Assembly (NCBI RefSeq): GCF_034627025.1
Contig: NZ_CP141048.1
Location: 4,478,001-4,542,000 of the forward strand
From: Microvirga lotononidis
GTDB taxonomy: Bacteria; Pseudomonadota; Alphaproteobacteria; Rhizobiales; Beijerinckiaceae
Reading direction: 5' to 3'
Length of the DNA: 64,000 nucleotides
Shown here: one piece after another, positions 55,680 to 63,946 of the stretch
Layout of the letters: every line of letters begins with the position of its first letter
Numbering within the stretch: the stretch's first letter is position 1
Made by a program: the position numbers and the translations under genes
The notes under the pieces: generated by a model
What the model saw: the letters and a program-made list of their open reading frames with translations, nothing else
Database searches by the model: none
What the model was told of the DNA's origin: nothing

Positions 55680-56660
55680 TCAGGCCGGTTGCCGGATCGA
55701 CGTCCTCAGGCGAGGATCGACGATGGTGTAGAGGATATCGACCGCGAGATTGATCGCCACGAAGATCAGTGCCACGAGCATCAGATAGGCGGCCATGATC
55801 GGGATATCGACGTTCTGAACGGCCTGGACGAACAGCAGGCCCATGCCCGGCCACTGGAATACGGTCTCCGTGATGATCGCGAAGGCGATCACGGAGCCGA
55901 ACTGCAGGCCCACGATGGTGATGACCGGCACGAGGGTGTTCTTGAGCGCATGCCCGAAATGGATGGCCCGAGTCGTGAGCCCCCGCGCCCGCGCGAACTT
56001 GATGTAGTCTGTGCGCAGGACTTCCAGCATCTCGGCCCGGACGATGCGCATGATCAGAGTCATCTGGAACAGGCCCAGCGTGATCGACGGCATGATGAGC
56101 GCCTTCAAGCCCGACAGGGTGAGGAGGCCGGTCGTCCACCAGCCGATCCGCACGGTGTCGCCACGCCCATAGGACGGCAGCCATCCAAGGGTGACGGAGA
56201 AGAGGTAGATCAGCAGAATGCCGATCAGGAACGTCGGGAGAGATATGCCGATGAGGGAAACCGTCTGGAAGATCTTCGCCAGGAAGCTGTCCCGCTTCAG
56301 ACCGGAATAGACGCCCATAAGCACGCCGAAACCCGTGGCGAAGAGGGTGGCGCAGAATGCGAGTTCGAGCGTTGCCGGCATCCGCTCCGCGAGAAGCGTC
56401 GAGACCGGCTGGCGGAATTGGTAGGACACGCCGAAATTGCCCGTGGCCGCACGTGTCAGGTAACGGGCGAACTGCACCGGAACGGGATCGTCGAAACCCA
56501 GGGAACGGCGGACCTGCTCCCGTTCGGCGGCGGGAGTATCGAGGGAAACGATCTGGTTCACCGGATCCCCGGCGAACCGGAACATAGCGAACGAAATGAT
56601 TCCGACGGCCAGCAGAACGCCGATGGCTTGAAGGGCGCGCCGGATGATGAATGCGAACAT
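55680..56660 (-). CDS. dppB: Peptide ABC transporter permease (DppB-like)
   Basis: A 326-residue permease with MFAFIIRRALQAIGVLLAVG at the start, VNQIVSLDTPAAEREQVRRSLG in the periplasmic loop and the EAA motif DYIKFARARGLTTRAIHFGHA. The ATG at 56660 is preferred to one two codons upstream because the family start is M-x-x-F-I-I-R-R. It follows a strong hairpin after the binding-protein gene. Confidence 0.92.
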   Translation of the reverse strand: MFAFIIRRALQAIGVLLAVGIISFAMFRFAGDPVNQIVSLDTPAAEREQVRRSLGFDDPVPVQFARYLTRAATGNFGVSYQFRQPVSTLLAERMPATLELAFCATLFATGFGVLMGVYSGLKRDSFLAKIFQTVSLIGISLPTFLIGILLIYLFSVTLGWLPSYGRGDTVRIGWWTTGLLTLSGLKALIMPSITLGLFQMTLIMRIVRAEMLEVLRTDYIKFARARGLTTRAIHFGHALKNTLVPVITIVGLQFGSVIAFAIITETVFQWPGMGLLFVQAVQNVDIPIMAAYLMLVALIFVAINLAVDILYTIVDPRLRTSIRQPA

Positions 56661-56721
56661 GCACAATCTCTTGATCGCTGCGCCCCGGACAAAACGTTTG
56701 CCCGAGACATTCGAAAGAACT

Positions 56722-56750
56722 GTCCCGGACAGCGACAGGCTGTCCGGGAC
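56722..56750 (-). other. Intercistronic hairpin between binding protein and permease genes
   Basis: Arms GTCCCGGACAGC (56722-56733) and GCTGTCCGGGAC (56739-56750), perfect 12 bases, loop GACAG, without a T-run. Such hairpins can protect the 3' end of the binding-protein mRNA and make it more abundant than the permease message. Confidence 0.7.
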
Positions 56751-56767
56751 GAGCGATCAGGCGCGGA

Positions 56768-58366
56768 CTATTCCTTTTTCTGCGCCCAGTAGAGCAGCAC
56801 CTGGTTGTCGGCGCGCTGCGGCAGCGTCACCTTGTTCGACACGCCCCAGGCGAGGGCCTGCTGGTGCAGCGGGATGTATCCGTACTCGTCGAAGGTGATC
56901 TGATAGGCCTGCTTGATCAGCTGATCGCGCTTTTCCTTGTTGCTCTCGACCAGGATCTTGTCGGTCAGGTCGTCATGCTGCTTGTTGCAGAAGTTGCCGA
57001 GGTTCGACTCGCCACGGGACGATTGCGGATTGTCGCGGCAACCTTCGATGTCGAACAGCACGTTGTGGCTGTCGAAAGTGCCGGGGGTCCAGCCCAGCAG
57101 ATAGAAGGAGGTGTTGTAGTTGCCCGACTTCAGCACCTTGCCGAAATACTGCGCCTTCGGCTGGGACATCAGGTTCACCTTGACGCCGGCACGCGCCAAC
57201 ATGCTGACGACAGCCTGACAGATCGCTTCGTCATTCACGTAGCGGTCGTTCGGGCAGTCCAGCCCGACTTCGAAGCCGTTCGGATATCCCGCATCGGCGA
57301 GGAGCTTCTTGGCGCCTTCGAGATCGTATTTCGGCCGTTCGAAATCCTTCGAGAAGGCGAAGAGCTGCGGGGCGATCATGAGGGCGGAGGGGGTCGACAT
57401 GCCGCGCATGACGCGGGACTTGATCGTCTCGATGTCGATCGCCTTGTAGAAGGCTTCGCGGACGCGCTTGTCCTTGAACGGGTTCTTGCCCTTCACGTTC
57501 GAGAACAGGAGTTCGTCGCGTGTCTGGTCGAATCCGAGGAAGATGGTGCGCAGTTCCGGGCCCGCGAGCACCTTCGCGTTGGCGGTGCCGTTGACGCGCT
57601 GGACGTCCTGCAGCGGAACCGGTTCGATCACGTCCACTTCACCCGAGAGCAGCGCGGCGACGCGCGTGGCATCGGAGGCAATGGGAGTGAAGACGATCTC
57701 GTCGAGATTGTGCTCGACCTTGCCCCACCAATCCTTGTTAACCTTGAAGACGGTCTTCACGCCGGGCTGGTGGCTTTCGATCTTGAAAGGGCCCGTCCCA
57801 TTGGCATTCAGGGACGCGAAGCTCGGAGTCGTCGCGGCAGCCGGGGTCGGCGCCACGCTGTTATTGGCCTCCGCCCATTCCTTGTCCATGATGTACCAGG
57901 TATCCCACTGGGCATTCATGATCGGGTTCGGAGACTTCAACTTCACGTCGACCGTGTAATCGTCCACCTTCACCCATTCCGAGCCGCTGGGAACGCGCGT
58001 CTGGAAGTTCGAGCCCGTGGCCCGCACACGATCAGCGGAGAAGATCACATCGTCGGCGTTGAACGGATTGCCGTTGTGGAATTTCACGTTCTTGCGCAGG
58101 AAGAGCCGCCAGGTCAGGCCATCCTCGCTGATCTCCCAGCGCTCCGCCAGGCCCGGCTCGATGGACAGGTCCTTTCCACGCTTCGTCAGGCCCTCATAGA
58201 CGTGCCCGTGATGCGCGATGGTGGTCGTCTCGTTCAGGGTATAGGGATCGAGCGACTTCAGGTCGCCCTGGTTTGCGTAGCGCAGCGTCACGGCCATGGC
58301 CGGAAAAGCAACGCCGGCCATGAGCGTCGCAACACTCGCGACGAGAAACTTCGAACGGATCGTCAT
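56768..58366 (-). CDS. dppA: Peptide ABC transporter substrate-binding protein (family 5)
   Basis: A 532-residue periplasmic binding protein. The signal MTIRSKFLVASVATLMAG...AMA precedes VTLRYANQGDLKSLDPYTLNE and the family-5 motif VYEGLTKRGKDLSIEPGLAE. Solute binding and nickel/peptide subclasses share this fold, so the ligand is uncertain; argE next door favours peptides or acyl-amino acids. It lies between argE and the permease genes in one direction. Confidence 0.92.
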   Translation of the reverse strand: MTIRSKFLVASVATLMAGVAFPAMAVTLRYANQGDLKSLDPYTLNETTTIAHHGHVYEGLTKRGKDLSIEPGLAERWEISEDGLTWRLFLRKNVKFHNGNPFNADDVIFSADRVRATGSNFQTRVPSGSEWVKVDDYTVDVKLKSPNPIMNAQWDTWYIMDKEWAEANNSVAPTPAAATTPSFASLNANGTGPFKIESHQPGVKTVFKVNKDWWGKVEHNLDEIVFTPIASDATRVAALLSGEVDVIEPVPLQDVQRVNGTANAKVLAGPELRTIFLGFDQTRDELLFSNVKGKNPFKDKRVREAFYKAIDIETIKSRVMRGMSTPSALMIAPQLFAFSKDFERPKYDLEGAKKLLADAGYPNGFEVGLDCPNDRYVNDEAICQAVVSMLARAGVKVNLMSQPKAQYFGKVLKSGNYNTSFYLLGWTPGTFDSHNVLFDIEGCRDNPQSSRGESNLGNFCNKQHDDLTDKILVESNKEKRDQLIKQAYQITFDEYGYIPLHQQALAWGVSNKVTLPQRADNQVLLYWAQKKE

Positions 58367-58517
58367 GGTGTGTCTTTCTCCTCTGGAGGTCCCGCGTCTT
58401 TGCGCGATGTTCTTTTGTCGGAAGCCCGGATTTTCCGTTGTTTCTTCCGTCGGGCATGAAGTTAGGCAGGAAAGTGGCCGACGGTCTAGCCCTGACTTGG
58501 CCCGTCTTGCTCAGCAT

Positions 58518-59672
58518 TTAGGCACAGAGATCGCCGATCAGACGGCGCAGGGTCGCCTCTCCGGCCTGGAACTCGCTGACCTCGATATATTCGTCCGGCT
58601 GGTGAGCCTGCGCGATGTCGCCGGGCCCGCAGACGACCGTCGACCAGCCGACGCGCTGGAACAGCCCGGCCTCCGTCCCGTAGGACACCACATGGGTTCC
58701 GTTGTCCCCGGTCAGGCGCCGCATCAGCCGCTCGGCCGCCCCGTCCGTTTCCGGCCTGAGCCCCGGCACCTCGGCGATGAGTTCGACGGCGACGCCCGTG
58801 TCGGGCGCGATCGCCTTCATCCGAGGCTCGATCATCTCGCGGATATAGGCCTCGTAGCGGGCGAGATAATCCATGGGACTCTCCGTCGGGATCGCCCGGA
58901 TGTCGCTGAAGAACCATGCGGAGGACGAGACCACGTTGGCGGCGTTGCCGCCCGCCATCATGCCGCAATGCAGCGTCGTGTAAGGCGGCTCGAACGGATT
59001 GCCCGGATCCGCGTTCCGCCGGTTCTCCTCCATCACGTCCTCATGCCAGGCGATCAGGCGCGCCGCATTCATGACGGCGCTCACGCCCTGGTCGATTCGG
59101 CTGGAATGGATGGCGTACCCCGTCACTTGGGTGCGCAGCTGCACGGAGGCCTTGTGCCCCGTCACCACCGCGTGACGGGTGGGCTCGCCGACGATCACGG
59201 CGGAAGGCGCCGGGATGGTCTCCGCCATTGCCTTCACCATCGACGGTGCACCGCGGCAGGCGATCTCCTCGTCGTAGGACAGAGCGATATGAATGGGCCG
59301 CTTGAGAGGTGCGCGCACCATCTCGGGCACCAGCGCCAGAACGAGGGCATCGAAGCCTTTCATGTCGGTTGCGCCACGACCGTAAAGGCGACCGTTCTTC
59401 TCCGTGAGAGTCCAAGGATCGGTGGTCCAGTTCTGCCCTTCCACCGGCACCACGTCCGTATGACCGGACAGGACGATGCCGCCCTCCACCTGCGGCCCGA
59501 TGGTGGCATAGAGGTTCGCCTTGTCGCCCTCCGGACTCATGACCATGCGGCTTTCGACGCCGTGACTGTTCAGCCAGTCTCGACAGAAATGGATGATGTC
59601 GAGATTGCTGCTGGTCGAAATGCTCGGGAAGGCAACCAGACGCGCGAGCATTTCACGAGGTGACAGGGACAT
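58518..59672 (-). CDS. argE: Acetylornithine deacetylase (ArgE/M20 family)
   Basis: A 384-residue dizinc M20 amidohydrolase. The zinc site is in LSGHTDVVPV, then GATDMKGFDAL, and the catalytic Glu pair in SYDEEIACRGAPS. It matches the ArgE type that deacetylates N-acetylornithine and related N-acyl amino acids. With a peptide transporter downstream it may instead deacylate imported N-acyl compounds. AAGGAG lies nine bases before the ATG at 59672, which is why this start is preferred to the ATG three codons upstream. Confidence 0.9.
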   Translation of the reverse strand: MSLSPREMLARLVAFPSISTSSNLDIIHFCRDWLNSHGVESRMVMSPEGDKANLYATIGPQVEGGIVLSGHTDVVPVEGQNWTTDPWTLTEKNGRLYGRGATDMKGFDALVLALVPEMVRAPLKRPIHIALSYDEEIACRGAPSMVKAMAETIPAPSAVIVGEPTRHAVVTGHKASVQLRTQVTGYAIHSSRIDQGVSAVMNAARLIAWHEDVMEENRRNADPGNPFEPPYTTLHCGMMAGGNAANVVSSSAWFFSDIRAIPTESPMDYLARYEAYIREMIEPRMKAIAPDTGVAVELIAEVPGLRPETDGAAERLMRRLTGDNGTHVVSYGTEAGLFQRVGWSTVVCGPGDIAQAHQPDEYIEVSEFQAGEATLRRLIGDLCA

Positions 59673-59855
59673 CAGGCACATCTCCTTGGATCAGACGTAA
59701 GCATCCGATCCTATCGAGCTCGCGGTCAAGCCGGTTTTATCGGCGCTTATTTCAATCCCTGCCCGTTGACGAAGCAGCGACGCCGCTCGCATGATCCCGT
59801 CGCCTGCCTCGACCGAACGGCTCTCACCTCGCCCGCCGCTCCCACGGATACACAC

Positions 59856-60821
59856 ATGACCGCATTCGACGTGACGCTTTCCGACATCGAAGCTGCCCGC
59901 AGCCGTATCGCGGGACGCGTCAGGCGCACTCCGGCTTACGAAAGCGCCGATGTTTCCGCTCGGCTCGGCCGGCGCACCGCGCTGAAGATGGAGGCGCTGC
60001 AGCTTGCGGGATCCTTCAAGGTGAGAGGCGTCTTCAACAAGGTGCTGACCCTCAGTGCCGAGGAGCGCGGTCGCGGCCTCGTCACCGTCTCGGGCGGCAA
60101 TCACGCCATTGCGGTTGCACGCGTAGCGGGAACGCTCGGACTGGATGCTCTCGTCCTGATGCCGAAGACGGCGGCCCGGTTCAACATCGATCTGACCACG
60201 AAGTTCGGCGCCCGGGTGGAACTCTGCGACGATGCGGCGGAAGCCTTCGCCAAGGCCGAGGATTATCAGCGCCATGGACGGCTTTTCGTGCATCCCTATG
60301 ACGACCCGGCCATTATCGCCGGGCATGGGACGCTCGGCCTCGAATTCCTCGAGGACATTCCGGACCTGACCCATGTGTTCGTTTCCATCGGTGGCGGCGG
60401 CTTCATGTCCGGCGTGGCGGCCGCCCTGAAGGCGAAGCGCCCGTCATTGACGGTCTACGGCGTGGAGCCGACGGGCGCACAGACCATGACGGAAGCTCTC
60501 AAGGCGGATCAGCCGGTCACGATCCGCCCGACCTCCATCGCCCGAACCCTCGCGGCGCCCTTCGCCACCCATCGCACCGTCGCGGCCGCCAAGCTCTTCC
60601 TGAACGAGATCCTGCTTGTGGACGATGAACCGGTCATCGCCGACGTGAGCTGGCTCCTCCAGACGGAAAAGCTCCTCTGCGAGCCGGCAGCCGCCTGCGT
60701 CCTGACCGCCGCCGAGACCGTTGCCCCATCCCTGCCGGACGACAGCGTCATCGGCCTCGTGCTCTGCGGCTCCAACCTGTCCCTGGAGGATCTCGACGCT
60801 TGGCGCCGTCGATCCGTCTAG
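59856..60821 (+). CDS. Threonine/serine dehydratase (PLP fold type II)
   Basis: A 321-residue enzyme. The Schiff-base Lys55 is in AGSFKVRGVF, the substrate loop is SGGNHAIAVA, and the phosphate-binding glycine loop is SIGGGGFMSG. It deaminates threonine or serine to a 2-oxo acid. It lacks the C-terminal ACT regulatory domain of biosynthetic IlvA, so it is the catabolic or racemase-like type. The ATG at 59856 gives the family start; the frame is open 30 codons further. It is divergent from argE. Confidence 0.88.
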   Translation: MTAFDVTLSDIEAARSRIAGRVRRTPAYESADVSARLGRRTALKMEALQLAGSFKVRGVFNKVLTLSAEERGRGLVTVSGGNHAIAVARVAGTLGLDALVLMPKTAARFNIDLTTKFGARVELCDDAAEAFAKAEDYQRHGRLFVHPYDDPAIIAGHGTLGLEFLEDIPDLTHVFVSIGGGGFMSGVAAALKAKRPSLTVYGVEPTGAQTMTEALKADQPVTIRPTSIARTLAAPFATHRTVAAAKLFLNEILLVDDEPVIADVSWLLQTEKLLCEPAAACVLTAAETVAPSLPDDSVIGLVLCGSNLSLEDLDAWRRRSV

Positions 60822-60887
60822 ATTAGGTTCTCGTAACACCCTGCCCTACTCCCATACCGGACCCTGGGGCTGTGCGGAGGCCACGGC

Positions 60888-61544
60888 ATGCCGGATCTAT
60901 CGACCTTCCTCACATTCTATGCCGCCGTGCTGGCCCTCCAGCTCGCCCCCGGCCCCGATATGGTTCTCCTGCTCAGTCGCGGCGTGGGACAGGGCCGGCG
61001 GACGGCCGTGCTGACGGCCATCGGCATGACCTTGCTGGCCGGCCTCGTCCAGCTGCCTCTCCTGGCCCTGGGCGTCACGTCCCTGATCAAGGCCTCGCCT
61101 CTGGCGTTCGAGCTGCTTCGGTGGGCCGGCGCCGCCTATCTCGTGTGGCTCGGAGCCAAGCTGCTGATCGGTTCGTTCGGCCCCCACAGCCTCGTCCGCA
61201 AGGCCCCGCAGCCCGTCTCGGACTTGGCGGCCCTAAGACAAGGCATGATCAACAATCTGACCAACCCAAAGGCCATGGTGTTCATGCTGGCCTTCCTTCC
61301 TCAGTTCGTCGATCCCGCCAACGGATGGCCCGTGACGGCCCAGCTGCTGTTCCTGGGCGGCGTCCAGAAGATCTCGGGATTCTTCATTCTCGGCGCCGTC
61401 GCGGTCGGGACCGGAACGATCGGTGAGTGGCTCGCCCGGCGACCCGCCCTGATCGCCTGGCAGGAGAGGTGCGCCGGGCTCATCATGGTGGGACTCGGCC
61501 TTCGCCTCGCCTTGTCCGGCGACGCCTCGGCCCTGCGCCGCTAG
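60888..61544 (+). CDS. LysE family amino-acid exporter
   Basis: A 218-residue inner-membrane protein with five or six hydrophobic segments. The family motif is ALQLAPGPDMVLLLSRGVGQG, then AYLVWLGAKLLIGS and INNLTNPKAMVFMLAFLPQFV. LysE/RhtB proteins export amino acids such as threonine or homoserine, which fits the dehydratase upstream. The stop TAG at 61542 is part of a repeat unit. Confidence 0.92.
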   Translation: MPDLSTFLTFYAAVLALQLAPGPDMVLLLSRGVGQGRRTAVLTAIGMTLLAGLVQLPLLALGVTSLIKASPLAFELLRWAGAAYLVWLGAKLLIGSFGPHSLVRKAPQPVSDLAALRQGMINNLTNPKAMVFMLAFLPQFVDPANGWPVTAQLLFLGGVQKISGFFILGAVAVGTGTIGEWLARRPALIAWQERCAGLIMVGLGLRLALSGDASALRR

Positions 61545-61590
61545 AGCATTTTCGGCGAAGTGGACCCGGTTCGCCGTCAAACAATGCGGC
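61541..61590. repeat. Dispersed intergenic repeat, family B (copy 2)
   Basis: It starts CTAGAGCATTTTCGG and continues AAGTGGACCCGGTTCGCC, as at 14411-14455. The TAG is the stop codon of the LysE-like gene. Confidence 0.65.
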
Positions 61591-61750
61591 TCGGCAAAGA
61601 AGTGAGGTGATTCCTCGCAAGTGGAATCACCTCCAGGTCCCTCGCCTTACCTTTCATTAAGGCTGTTTCGAAAGCGTACCGCCCTCCATGGAGCCTCCTT
61701 GGGCAGGAACCGTTCTCTCACCAGAGTGAGTTCTTTCGAGGAAAGCCACC

Positions 61751-62104
61751 ATGAAGGGAAATTCGTTCTGCTTCGCCATTCTGGCGCTTGCTCTGGCAGC
61801 CGGATGGCAGCCCGCGCGGGCCGCTAGCTTCGATTGCGCCAAGGCGGAGACGCCCGATGAGAAAGCGGTTTGCGCGGATCGGGCGCTGAACGATCAGGAT
61901 GTCGAGATGTCCGTTCTCTATACGCAACTCAAGCCCCTGCTGGGCATGGGAGCGCGGGGCGACATGGAGGACGCGCAGGTCGCCTGGCTCAAACGGCGAG
62001 AATCCTGCGGCGGCGACAGAGCATGTCTGGGAAGAGTCTATGAGGAACGCGTATTGCAGCTGAGGGGCGGGTTCGAGGCCCTCGCGAAGCGGGGTCCCTT
62101 CTGA
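61751..62104 (+). CDS. LprI-like (DUF1311) exported protein
   Basis: A 117-residue exported protein. The signal MKGNSFCFAILALALAAGW...ARA precedes a small domain with ASFDCAKAETPDEKAVCADR, WLKRRESCGGDRACLGRVYE, whose four cysteines are at family positions. LprI-domain proteins include inhibitors of lysozyme. ACCATG-type context with weak GAAAG upstream. A weak terminator follows. Confidence 0.8.
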   Translation: MKGNSFCFAILALALAAGWQPARAASFDCAKAETPDEKAVCADRALNDQDVEMSVLYTQLKPLLGMGARGDMEDAQVAWLKRRESCGGDRACLGRVYEERVLQLRGGFEALAKRGPF

Positions 62105-62119
62105 TCGCACCAACAAAAA

Positions 62120-62139
62120 GCCCCGCACGGAGGCGGGGT
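62120..62139 (+). terminator. Probable terminator after LprI-like gene
   Basis: GCCCCGC (62120-62126) pairs with GCGGGGT (62133-62139) around ACGGAG, preceded by five A and followed by CTT. The stem is sound but the T-run is short. Confidence 0.55.
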
Positions 62140-62399
62140 CTTGCGCAACAACGCAGGAGTCGAGCAAACGCGATAAGCGATTGCCGAGAGCGCTGTGGCA
62201 CTGGGGGCGCCGTGGGGCGCTCTCAAGACAGCTCATACCCCTTCCTGGCGTTATAACCTACATATCTTCGCGGAAATGGTTAAGCTTCCGTCTCACTCAT
62301 GGGAGGGATCCGCGATGAAGTGTCTTGGCACACGCCTGCCCCGCCGTGAAAATGCCACCTTGGCCGCACTTCCTTAACGTCAACCACACGGGACGAAAC

Positions 62400-62615
62400 A
62401 TGCGCGCCATCCTCGCACTGCTTTGCCTCTTCTCGGGCCTGCCGGACGACACACCGGCGGAAGGTTTCGACGCGACCCAAGAGAAGACCGAGAGGTATCG
62501 GGCGTTCCTGTCCGAGCTTGCCTCCTGGGACACGTCACCCAGCATCGAAACAGCGACCGACCTGCCCGAAGGTTTGAAGCAAGCCGTCGAAGCCTGGACC
62601 GGCTCACGCCAATAA
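62400..62615 (+). CDS. Possible small exported protein, 71 residues
   Basis: MRAILALLCLFSGLPDDTPA could be a short signal peptide, followed by a helical segment (EKTERYRAFLSELASWD). There is no good ribosome site, no family, and the surrounding 62140-62759 holds no other gene. Coding status is doubtful. Confidence 0.3.
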   Translation: MRAILALLCLFSGLPDDTPAEGFDATQEKTERYRAFLSELASWDTSPSIETATDLPEGLKQAVEAWTGSRQ

Positions 62616-62759
62616 CTGTCCCGCCGGTCCCAAGTCTCCACAGAAGGTGCGAGATGTTCCTTACGGTTGTTCGCCGACCGCGACTTTCCACGCCGCATGC
62701 GATTTCAGGGGTTGCGCCAGAGGCCGTTAAAAGTTAGATCAACCAAGCCTTTCGGCAGT

Positions 62760-62837
62760 CGGAGCGTAGCGCAGCCCGGTTAGCGCACTAGTCTGGGGGA
62801 CTAGGGGTCGGAGGTTCAAATCCTCTCGCTCCGACCA
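62760..62837 (+). tRNA. tRNA-Pro (anticodon GGG)
   Basis: 78 bases with a full cloverleaf. Acceptor arms CGGAGCG (62760-62766) and CGCTCCG (62827-62833); D-arm GCGC/GCGC; anticodon stem CTAGT/ACTAG with loop CTGGGGG, so the anticodon is GGG (62795-62797); T-loop TTCAAAT; encoded CCA at 62835-62837. Confidence 0.97.
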
Positions 62838-62865
62838 TTTATTTCTTGAAGCTCGAAAGTTGTCC

Positions 62866-62890
62866 AAGCCGGCCGCAAGGCCGGCTTTTT
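62866..62890 (+). terminator. Terminator of tRNA-Pro
   Basis: Arms AAGCCGGCC (62866-62874) and GGCCGGCTT (62879-62887), loop GCAA, followed by T to 62890. Confidence 0.9.
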
Positions 62891-62952
62891 GCTGTCGAAC
62901 CTCCATTCCGGACAGCGGGCCTAGCATCGATCCCCGGCGGGTAGACCGAACG

Positions 62953-62984
62953 AAAAACCCGCCTCAGCCGAGGCTGAAGCGGGT
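62953..62984 (-). terminator. Minus-strand terminator without a recognised gene
   Basis: On the minus strand ACCCGCTTCAGC (62984-62973) pairs with GCTGAGGCGGGT (62968-62957) through a CTCG loop, then T to 62953. One stem pair is U-G in minus-strand RNA but A-C on the plus strand, so it is built to act on a minus-strand transcript. No minus-strand gene is seen in the 200 bases upstream (63170-62985). Confidence 0.75.
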
Positions 62985-63171
62985 GAGTCTCAGGAGCAAT
63001 CCTTGGAGGGATCACATCCAAACTCGATCCGGACCGGAATGTTTCATCGGCCGGGGTGCGGCGTTCCGGCCCATCGCGCGGGCCCGTGTTTTTCGGTCCT
63101 ACGGGAAGCCGAACTTCTTCGAAGCAACAGTCGTTCATATCCAGCCGCGGGCGGGAACGAAGGATCTTGCC

Positions 63172-63753
63172 GTGAAGGAAACCGAGTCCGTGTACAAAAT
63201 GGAGGAGGAGCGCGTGAGCCCGAGCACTCCTCCCATCGAGCCCAGCGTCCTGGCGTCGGTTCTTGAGCGCAATATCGACGCCTTGCGCCACAAGCGGCGG
63301 GAGGAGGAGCGGAAGGCGAGTCTTCAGGATCGCATCGCGGAAGTCATCACCCGCTTCTCGGGCAGCATGGCTTTCGTCTATGTGCACCTGCTGCTCGTGG
63401 CGGGCTGGGTCGCGGTCAATCTCGGGCTCATTCCGGGGGGGCCGGTCTTCGATCCGACATTCGTCATCCTCGCGACCTTTGCCTCCGTCGAGGCGATCTT
63501 CCTCTCGACCTTCGTGCTGATCAGCCAGAATCGCGCCGCAGCGGAGGCCGACAGGCGCGCGGAGCTGGATCTCCAGACAAACCTGCTATCGGAACACGAG
63601 ATTACGCGCCTGCTGACCCTGACCCGCGCCATTGCCGCACATCTGGGCATCAGGGAAGCAAACGATCCGGACCTGGAGGAATTGGAGCGACACGTCGCGC
63701 CTGAGAAAGTGCTCGACAGGCTGACGGACGGCGAAAGTCGCCGCTCGCCTTGA
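63172..63753 (+). CDS. DUF1003 family membrane protein
   Basis: A 193-residue protein: a charged N-terminal half (ERNIDALRHKRREEERKASL), then two membrane helices (AFVYVHLLLVAGWVAVNLGL and FVILATFASVEAIFLSTFVL) and a charged C-terminal helix, the DUF1003 layout. Function unknown. The GTG at 63172 is chosen for AAGGA upstream; an ATG at 63199 is possible. The open frame further upstream crosses the minus-strand terminator and is unlikely to be coding. Confidence 0.85.
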   Translation: MKETESVYKMEEERVSPSTPPIEPSVLASVLERNIDALRHKRREEERKASLQDRIAEVITRFSGSMAFVYVHLLLVAGWVAVNLGLIPGGPVFDPTFVILATFASVEAIFLSTFVLISQNRAAAEADRRAELDLQTNLLSEHEITRLLTLTRAIAAHLGIREANDPDLEELERHVAPEKVLDRLTDGESRRSP

Positions 63754-63788
63754 AGGCGCGGGGATCGCGGCTCGGGATCTCGGAGAAA

Positions 63789-63864
63789 TGGTGGGCGGTG
63801 AGGGACTCGAACCCCCGACCTGCGGTGTGTAAAACCGAAGCTCTACCAACTGAGCTAACCGCCC
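63789..63864 (-). tRNA. tRNA-Val (anticodon TAC)
   Basis: 76 bases on the minus strand. Acceptor GGGCGGT pairs with ACCGCCC, D-arm GCTC/GAGC, anticodon loop TTTACAC with anticodon TAC, complement at 63829-63831; T-arm with TTCGAGT loop; encoded CCA. The anticodon stem keeps four pairs (CGGT/ACCG); its outermost position is a T-C mismatch. Confidence 0.95.
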
Positions 63865-63878
63865 GATGGACCTGACAT

Positions 63879-63920
63879 AAAAAGAGAAGGCCAACAACGC
63901 AAGCGTCGTCGGCCCTCTTT
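63879..63920 (-). terminator. Terminator of the HU gene
   Basis: On the minus strand AAAGAGGGCCGACGACGC pairs with GCGTTGTTGGCCTTCTCTTT with several G-U pairs, followed by T. It lies between the HU stop and tRNA-Val. Confidence 0.75.
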
Positions 63921-63946
63921 AGCAGGGAAGTTCGCCAGGACAGCGA

